From NCBI GenBank assembly GCA_011800155.1, contig CM022372.1, positions 2,046,001 through 2,110,000 of the forward strand: a DNA stretch of 64,000 nucleotides, in the 5' to 3' direction. The translations under genes and the position numbers were made by a program. Position 1 is the first letter of the stretch; the number at the start of each line of letters is the position of its first letter. Of this stretch, positions 56,781-64,000 are shown one piece after another. The notes under the pieces are model-generated. The model worked only from the letters and a program-made list of their open reading frames with translations, was not told the DNA's origin and searched no databases. The DNA comes from Flammulina velutipes. Taxonomy: Eukaryota > Basidiomycota > Agaricomycetes > Agaricales > Physalacriaceae.

Positions 56781-59108
56781 AATGAGCGTGGGTTTTAGAG
56801 ATTTTGGATGCGATAAAGTCGGCTGAAAGGCAAGGGGAAAAGGTGAAATTTCTAGACCGAGACGATGAGAAACGAGGCGCGTGAAAGAAAGAAAGTGTAA
56901 AAGGAAGACGCCAGCGTTGATAAGAAGATATTAAAAAGTGAGGGAAAGTGATAGGAAGAATGAACCCAATGGCCTACCCTCATTGTTTTCAGCATTTCAG
57001 TTTATCCACGATGGAGCCACTCGCGGCAACGTGGGAAACAATCGATGCAGGAAGAAGACCGATCGAGATCTAGGGTGACCATTCCACTGCCAAGACAACG
57101 GGAATGCAACGGACTCAAAATAGAGATCGAGTGTGGCGTTACCATTTTGCGCAAACATGCAATGGTTCTACCTGAGAAAGAAATCGCTCTCACAGACATC
57201 CAATATATTTGGAAAGTTCGCGGTCTACAGGTACCACCCTAGTAGTAATGTACTGAAATTCTCTGAAATCATTTTTTATGACAAGGGCACTCAAAATAAC
57301 ACAGGCCTTGGCAGTTCTTGGCATCAACGATCTTCAAGGACGCGTCATTCCAGGTCGCAACACACTAATTCTACGCCCTCGAGCAGTTTGAATCTTCAAG
57401 AGCACCATGGAGTTTCCGAGAGCCATATTCTACGAGTCAATGCGCAGCTGTAGAGAGTCTATGTGTCGGTATGGTATATTACGTAGCTGACGTCGCGAGT
57501 TGTAACCACCACCGCCACACGATAAGCGGATGTCCCAGCGTGTTCGTAACACTACGTTCCTCGAAGGGGTTGAACCCTGCTGGACCCTGCTCTGCCGGAA
57601 CCTTCCTCGCCAAGCTGTTGTGAAATCTTTGGTAACTTTTAATTGCCCTGCGATAATCGGCGTTTGCATTCATTGGTTACAGGCCATCCAATGGCAACGC
57701 AGTGGCCCTCCGATTCCGGTGTCCCTTCCAGTAACTAAGTTCAGCACGTTGAATAGTAACAATGCCTACAGGTTCGACGCCATACAAGCATCTACGTTCC
57801 ATTCGCTAATATTCGTCGAAACGTAGTACAAGTAAAAATACGTTACAATATTATGGGGAAACATTCCCGTGTAAGAGCGCCAATCGACCTCGGCAACGGG
57901 CAGGGATGATACTCATGAAGGCGGGGGTAGTGGAGCGCAACATAGTGGAATTTCCGCGACAGGGTTACGCTGACTAGCTAAAAATTGTCGGGATGTCATC
58001 GAGATTCGACATCGGAGGTCATCGTGGCACATATAGGTGCTAGTAAAACCCTCAAATCAGAACATGGTATGTCAGAACGCGCTGAACATGAACAGGGTAG
58101 CTCTTGTAGACAGGGACCTTATCGTGGTGATTTGAGGTGAAGAGCTGAAGTTGAAAATTTTCTTTGGAGACGACATACTTGTACAGTGGTGACAACCATC
58201 AGCAGGAAGCTCCTGAATCTTGTTCTGCTTTGAGCAGTATCTGGGTATCTAAGCGGCGGCCTAGTGAGCGCACGAGGTAGACTCGGACGGTGTTTGAGAA
58301 GAAGACATGTTGTACACGTCGCTCTAGTGGCCGTGGCAGGAGGTATTTACTATGTAAGCGCCGTTCGATCGATCGCGACGCGCTTTGAACGCACCTTTGT
58401 GACACGTGAATGATTCAATGAATGAAGTTCAACCCGGACCGATTCTCCGCATTTCTTCTTCTCTTTCTTTCTATTATACGCATTAGTAGACCAGTGCTCC
58501 AAGGTACTCCTAATATATGAATCCCCCCCGCTGAAAGATAGGCCTCAAGCTTCGGAATCCTGACCCGTGAGCACTATTGATCTTACACTTTGGCTAGCGC
58601 ATTGGTCCCATTATTCTCTCGGAACGACTCTCTGGCTTCGCTCCCTGTCTTACTACCATTCGTTTTTAACGCGTATCATACTGTCGGCCAGGTTCTATAG
58701 TCAAGACGCACGAGACGAATTCCTGTGTATCATTTGAATCCACCACGTCCATTTCCCAAACTCTCACTGCTCACCTCGGATAATCTCGGAGGGTTCTTGG
58801 CCTGAACTTTCAAGCACAGGACACTCTACATCACTCATACTTCCATGGCTGAACACATCTACCGCCTTCCTGTTCACCTAGGCGATCACGAGGTCAAGTA
58901 GTCCATCTTACTCGCCCAATGCGATCAAAAGAGTACGCGAGGAAGAGTAAAAATCTGCCAATCGGGGAAATATTACACTCGGTAAGTTTTCCCATGCTCA
59001 AAAAATAATACCTTGAATAACCCGTACAGTAGCCAACGGTTGAACTTCGCGTTGACTAGCCGGTCCGTCTCGTCGGGCCCGCCTACGCATCCACTGGCAG
59101 CTGAAGAA
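56781..59108. other. Long intergenic region
   Basis: About 2.3 kb with only short, domain-free frames on both strands. I looked for tRNA A/B-box patterns and found none convincing. Confidence 0.4.
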
Positions 59109-59116
59109 TATAAAGG
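59109..59116 (+). promoter_or_regulatory. TATA box of the AA9 gene
   Basis: TATAAAGG, 47 bp upstream of the ATG at 59156. Confidence 0.5.
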
Positions 59117-59155
59117 CAGGCTACAGTAGAAGGGTTCTATCGACAAGCGAACGAC

Positions 59156-60413
59156 ATGATCATCTTCGCCCTTCTAGCGCTTATACCTATCGTTGCAGGC
59201 CACGGCTATGTAGAGGAAATTACAATTGGTTCTACCAAGTATTCCGGATACTTGCCATTCTCCGACCCGTACATCCATCCACCCACTTTATCAACACCAT
59301 ACTAATAACTTCCAGATACACCACACCAGTCCCTCAACGTATCGTCCGCCAGATTCCCGGAAATGGCCCTGTTGAGGATCTCTCTCTGATCGAGTGCGTA
59401 GTTGCATGTACACCGATGTTCAAGACCTGACATCGTTAGTATCCAATGCAACGGATATACCGCTGAGGGATACGCTACAGCCCCTGCTCCACTTTACGCC
59501 AAAGTCGCTGCTGGGTCCGAAGTCGGACTAAAATGGACGACATGGCCTGACAGCCATGCTGGGCCAATCATCACATACATGGCGAAGGTTCCAGCCTCTC
59601 AGTCTGTTACTTCTTGGTCACCTGGAACAGCGTCAGTCTCCCGATAAATGAGAAGGACATTGACTGACGGCATAAAAAGTGCTGTTTGGTTCAAGGTGGC
59701 TGAGAGTGGGAAAACTGCCGACAGGAAATGGGCTGCGACGGACCTTTTGACGGCAGCGAACAGTATTGCGACGTTCAGGATTCCGGCGTCGCTTCAGCCT
59801 GGACAGTATATCATTCGTCATGAAATGTAAGCCTCCTACATCTCTTGCTTTGTGCGACCTGAGGTGTTGATCTTTGATAGTATTGCGTTGCATGGAGGTA
59901 AAGTGTAACAATCATTTCTTGTGCATGCAGCTCATATTGGAGTTTAGCATTCAATTATCCTGGTAATACTCGATCGCCCAACTTGAGTGTGGCGCATTTA
60001 CTAACTATGCGACGTACAGGTGCACAGGTTTATCCTAGCTGCATTCAGGTGGAGGTGACAGGCTCCGGGACTAAACTCCCCACGTCCTTTGTTTCGTTCC
60101 CTGGTATGATATTTGATTTCTGCCCATGTCCAGACGTTTATCTACTCTTAGGCGCGTATAACGCTACAACCCCCGGAATCTTGTTTGATATGTATAGCGG
60201 TGAGTTCTACATCCTGTTCTCTGCATGGTTATTGATAAGGCTATCTCTGTTCCAGATACTAGCATCGTATGTTCTGGTCTTAGCATTTCCAAGTCCTGTC
60301 TGATGTTGGTTATTTTCTTTGTAGCCATATCCGATTCCAGGACCTGCAGTGTAAGTTCTTAGGCAGGACCTAATAATGCGGACTGATGAATATTTCCTAG
60401 GTGGACTGGGTAA
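59156..60413 (+). CDS. AA9 lytic polysaccharide monooxygenase, intact
   Basis: Signal peptide MIIFALLALIPIVAG, then the mature N-terminal copper His (HGYVEEITIGSTKYSGY). Exons joined across about nine short introns give PVEDLSLID/IQCNGYTAEGY, WTTWPDSHAGPIITYMA, AVWFKVAESG and PGQYIIRHE. Then come IALHGAHIGGAQVYPSCIQ (second copper His, and the Gln and axial Tyr of the QxY motif), VSFPGAYNATTPGILFDMYS and a C-terminus PGPAVWTG. All junctions are in frame. The enzyme is secreted and oxidatively cleaves cellulose or hemicellulose chains using a Cu centre with H2O2 or O2. It differs strongly in sequence from the damaged AA9 gene at 32.9-33.9 kb, so the two are not a recent duplication. The BBE-type oxidase in this window could supply peroxide. 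Confidence 0.9.
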
Positions 60414-60795
60414 TTTTTTCAATCCGGATGAATCATCTTCTATGGTTGTCCTCGTATACCTTGGATATTTTAGCAAATATTGGGTCAATGAAAAATAAGA
60501 TTTGCGCCACACGATTAGAAAGGTTGACTTCGCCCTGTCCATTGGCTAAAATACACGCTTTTACACTTCAATTTACCGCAGATTGCACGTAGACTTTCGA
60601 CTAGAGAAAAGCCCGGCACTTAATACATTACTGACGTGTAATTAAGTAAGTAAATAATTATAAGCTAATTCCTGTTTCCTCCCTCCATGCGTATTGCCGG
60701 TGTGTGCCAACGACATTTCCCCACACAACTCATTTAACAGCGTTAACAGCCTGAAAACATTCATTCGAGTCTGGAACTCTTGCCTTTGCACTTCC
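60414..60795. other. Intergenic / promoter
   Basis: About 380 bp between the AA9 gene and the SH3/RA gene. An in-frame upstream ATG at 60694 exists, but the sequence before 60796 is not conserved-looking. Confidence 0.4.
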
Positions 60796-63700
60796 ATGTC
60801 CATTGAAATACGGCACCCAACTCGCTCGGATACGTTCGATCTTCGTGACAAGATTCATTCCGGCGACAACGAGGAGCTACACGCGCACGCAGACGCCGCA
60901 AACTACATGGACGACGAAGAACAGCATTCAGTCCTCGAGGACGACTCGGACGGCGAGGAACAAAATGACATCGACGACGACGACATGTCCTCCGACCTTT
61001 CCATACCCAACGAGTCCATCGACTTTGACCTCGTGTATGCGTTCCACAGCTTCGCTGCGACGGTAGAGGGACAAGCGAATGTCGTCAAAGGAGATAGCCT
61101 ATTCCTCATGGATGACAGCAACAGCTACTGGTGGCTTGTGCGCGTTCTGAAGACGCAGGAAGTAGGATACATTCCAGCCGAAAACATCGAAACACCATTC
61201 GAACGCCTTGCGCGACTGAATAAACACCGCAACGTTGATGTGAGTGTCCGTTGCGATTTTCGATTTGTTTACTAACAAAATACAGCTTGCAAAAGCTACT
61301 GAAGTCGAGGAGCGTCTACATATAACACGCAAGAACAGCTCTGGCGTCGGTTCGGACCAATCTCATTCCTCAACTCGCAGCAAAGGCAACCGCTCGCGTG
61401 CAGAGACTCGCTCCGTCGTCTTCAACTCGAGTTTCTCCGTCAATCGCTATCCTCCCGCTATCTGGGCGGAGGAAGAAACCGAAGACGAAGACGAAGAGTG
61501 GGACGATGCTCCCTACGAGTACGAGGACATGGACATCATGGAAGAGCAGAACGAGACTGCTGGTCGTAGCGAGAATGGTCATGTAGGCATGGACCCAGAC
61601 GACGGGATGGACTGGGATGATTCCGCGGTGGAGGAGATGCGTGCACAGCAGGCAGAGCAAGCTCGGAAAACAACCATGCTCAACGCGCAGCAAGACGTGG
61701 TCAACCGCCAACTGCATCATCAAACGTCCCAGGAGCGTCTGCAGATTGATCCCGCGGAGGTAACAGAGACCAAGAAGTTGACCGTCACCCCCAACATCGC
61801 TCGCGAAGATGAATCCGACGCCAAGAGCCGCTCAACTGGCCCTCTACTTCCGAGCGCTATTATGCAGCAGCGAATGCAGGAAGAGGAGAAGAAGAGGCTC
61901 CGAGATGAGGAAGAGGAAGCAGCGCGCAAGAAATCGCGCATGAACAAGATGCCTCCACCTGTCAGCTCAGCGCCCATCGCAGTGGCGAACAAGCCTCAGG
62001 CTGCACCCGTGTCCGGATCCAAATTACGGAAGACGCCTTCAGAATCAGACGACGAGAGTAAAGGCAAAAAGCGAGGCATGTTGTCGAGTATCTTTGGGAG
62101 GAAGAAGGAAAAAGGGAACGGGAAGGAAAAGTCTTCGGTCTCTCTTGATTTGGGTGAAGGGCGAACTTCTTCGGAATCGAGCAGGTCGGGTGGTACCATT
62201 CGAGCCTCCGAGGGCTCACCTACTACGGTGGCTGCAATGCAGCAACAGACAGATGCCATTAGGAACTCAACGGACCCGAAACGCCAGCAGCAACAGACCG
62301 GTAGCGTACCGTCCTCTCCGCCTCAAGTTTCTCAACTTCGCCAGCGAGACCAACAACAGCAGGCACTTTACCAACAATATCTTAATCGGTCACCCTCTTC
62401 TCCTCCAGAAGCACAACCATCATACGGCCTCCAGTCTGCTTCTGCAGTGCTACAGGATAGAGGCCTATATCATAGTTCTTCTGTGGGGTCTTCGACCTCT
62501 GCCCTTGGCCCTCCCTCAAGCCGACAACGCCCCGGATCACTCATTATGTCCTCTACTTCTGTCCCCGATCTCAGCGTCATCCGAGTTTTCGCTGGCAAGG
62601 ACCTTCAAACCGATGCCACATTCAAAACGGTGCTTCTCAATGCATCGACGACGTCGCACGATCTCGTCCGTCAGGCCTTGCAGCGCTTCAGACTTCCGGC
62701 TGGAGAGAGCGAGCACGACTACTACCTCACTGTAAAGCAGATTGAGGGTTCGTCGGCGAAATTGAAGGACGATGAACGGCCGTTGGTGGTTTTCGAGTCG
62801 CTGGTAGAGGCGGCGCTAGAACTTCCAAAAGTGAAGCGAAGCAGCATGGGGAGTATCAGTTCGATTTCGAGCAACCTGTCCATGCATCCCGCTATCAAGA
62901 AGCTACCGATGAACGACTTCACCGATGATTCTGCGGTGAAGTTCTATCTGAACAGGCGCGGGAACGGCGGGAGCGAGGACGGAGACAGCGACGAGATGGA
63001 TGCCGACGAGACGTTGACCGCGGCTGACGTATCTGGCGATTTGGATGTGTCTGGAAGGCAATACCTCTCGGTGTCGACGGCTAGTAGTGGAAACGTGCCT
63101 GCTGAGCGGTTCAGCTCTCCGTCCTTCAGATTTGCGATACAGCTCGTCATACAAGCCGGGGACCTTCCGGAGGATATGGCGTTCGATACTTTGACAGAGG
63201 CGATTGTGTTCAAAGAGACGCTGAGGGAACGGAGCCACACATCGGTGTCTTCTTCTGTGTCCATGGATATGAGGAGGAAAGTGTTTGTATTCCCCAAGAA
63301 TGTGACTGTCGCCGAAGTCATTGAGCTGGGATTGGAGAGATTCGGAATTTCGGAAGGTGTGGTGGATGGAGGGGATGAGGTGGAGGATAAGTCCACGAAG
63401 AGGCGAAGTGTAGCGAGAGTCAGATATGGTCTGGCTGTTTCCATCAACGGACAAGGTAAAGCCTTGGTTTGCTCTTGCTTTTCGTTGACTGATTTTTTTC
63501 AGAGCGGGAGCTCAGCCCTTCGAGTAAGGTCTTTGATGCATTCCCGCGTCCTCCGGCGAACAAAAACGGGGATCGCAAGTCTCAAGATATGAAGAGACGC
63601 TCTATCGACTCGACGCTGCTCCTAGGAACAATGGACGACGTCGCCGAGGATGACCCGCTCTTTATTTTGCGACGTGCTGTTTCGTACCGCAATTCAAGTT

Positions 63701-64000
63701 CACGCCATCGCATGTCCGCACCACTTGACGAAATCGCACTGCGAAACTTGCATCGCGAGTCTGCTTCCAGTCAAGGCTCCGAGCCCACATCTAATACTGA
63801 GGCCAAGTCTCAGCTGTCACATCGCGAGATCATCGAGGCGCAGAGGCAGGCGAAGAGGGAAAACCAACGTGCCATTGTGTCTGCCCAGGCGAACTCTGCT
63901 CGCGGATTGGATGTACTTCTTCCTGGTAACACGATGCTACGCAGTTCGCGATATGATGTGAACGATCGGATGCGTTATTCATATGTGGATGTGGATGGCG
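60796..64000 (+). CDS. SH3 and Ras-association domain protein, Bud14/Tea4-like (3'-partial)
   Basis: Starts MSIEIRHPTRSDTF. Exons 60796-61239, 61286-63455 and 63503 onward stay open to the window end. Residues about 30-75 are acidic. Residues about 77-135 form an SH3 domain (DLVYAFHSFAATVEGQANVV, then YWWLVRV and GYIPAENIETP: the ALYDF-like, WW and GxxPxNY-like elements). A long disordered acidic, Gln-rich and basic linker follows (an IFGRKKEKG segment near 62090). A Ras-associating (RA) domain begins at about residue 578 (VIRVFAGKDLQTDATFKTV). Later comes a second ubiquitin-like stretch around KVFVFPKNVTVAEVIELGL. Fungal relatives (Bud14, Tea4) link polarity landmarks, formins and type-1 phosphatase at the cortex. 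The SH3-plus-RA layout is what I recall of the basidiomycete form. Confidence 0.8.

Noticed and set aside
57002..57840. Several short frames on both strands
   Set aside because: Mutually overlapping, no conserved motif, no splice joins.
1..64000. CRISPR arrays, rRNA and tRNA genes
   Set aside because: No regularly spaced direct repeats with unique spacers; no rRNA-like blocks; candidate B-box words such as ggttcgatcc near 4067 lack a pairing T-arm.

Overview
ORGANISM. The window reads as nuclear DNA of an Agaricomycete (mushroom-forming basidiomycete). Nearly every gene is split by many 45-60 nt introns with GT..AG (twice GC..AG) ends. It carries KDZ (Kyakuja-Dileera-Zisupton) transposases with a CxC2 cysteine cluster, two AA9 lytic polysaccharide monooxygenases, a BBE-type FAD oxidase, basidiomycete BTB and F-box proteins, and short intergenic spaces. 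Exon models below were built by hand from splice signals and reading frame; where I say a gene is in frame, the exon lengths sum to a multiple of three. LAYOUT, LEFT (1-26 kb): an accessory, transposon-rich block. It holds the 3' part of a charged nuclear-type protein (1-2032), a nearly complete KDZ transposase on the minus strand (4.1-7.9 kb) with two in-frame stops, a run of small lineage-specific genes (8.3-12.2 kb), and a gene with an RNase H1 N-terminal-like domain split by a 2.66-kb palindromic transposon (12.69-15.34 kb). An 813-aa lineage-specific protein follows (15.9-18.5 kb). Then comes a mosaic: a degenerate repeat array, a KDZ fragment (copy A) split by a 1.46-kb TIR element, a second palindromic element (21.47-24.0 kb), and the 3' half of another KDZ (copy B, 24.0-26.1 kb). 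LAYOUT, MIDDLE (26-39 kb): decayed accessory genes (an F-box/LRR-like gene, a kinase-like gene, an AA9 gene, an F-box/propeller gene) with one or two nonsense or frameshift lesions each. They are interleaved with intact genes: an NAD(P)-binding epimerase-like protein, the KEOPS subunit Cgi121, and a multi-pass membrane protein. LAYOUT, RIGHT (40-64 kb): ordinary gene-rich sequence with a secreted BBE-type oxidase, two related BTB/POZ proteins, an MFS transporter, Isd11, Rcf1, a Yea4-type nucleotide-sugar transporter, a small conserved-looking protein, a TDT/SLAC1-type anion transporter, an intact AA9 LPMO, and the 5' part of a large SH3 plus Ras-association polarity protein (Bud14/Tea4-like) that runs off the end. 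HOW IT FITS. The right half has housekeeping functions (mitochondrial Fe-S assembly, respiratory supercomplexes, tRNA modification, cell polarity) plus secreted oxidative lignocellulose enzymes. The left half is a transposon graveyard. Its most informative features are two long-inverted-repeat elements: one precisely interrupts a gene with a 7-bp target-site duplication, and the other sits exactly between two different truncated KDZ genes without one.
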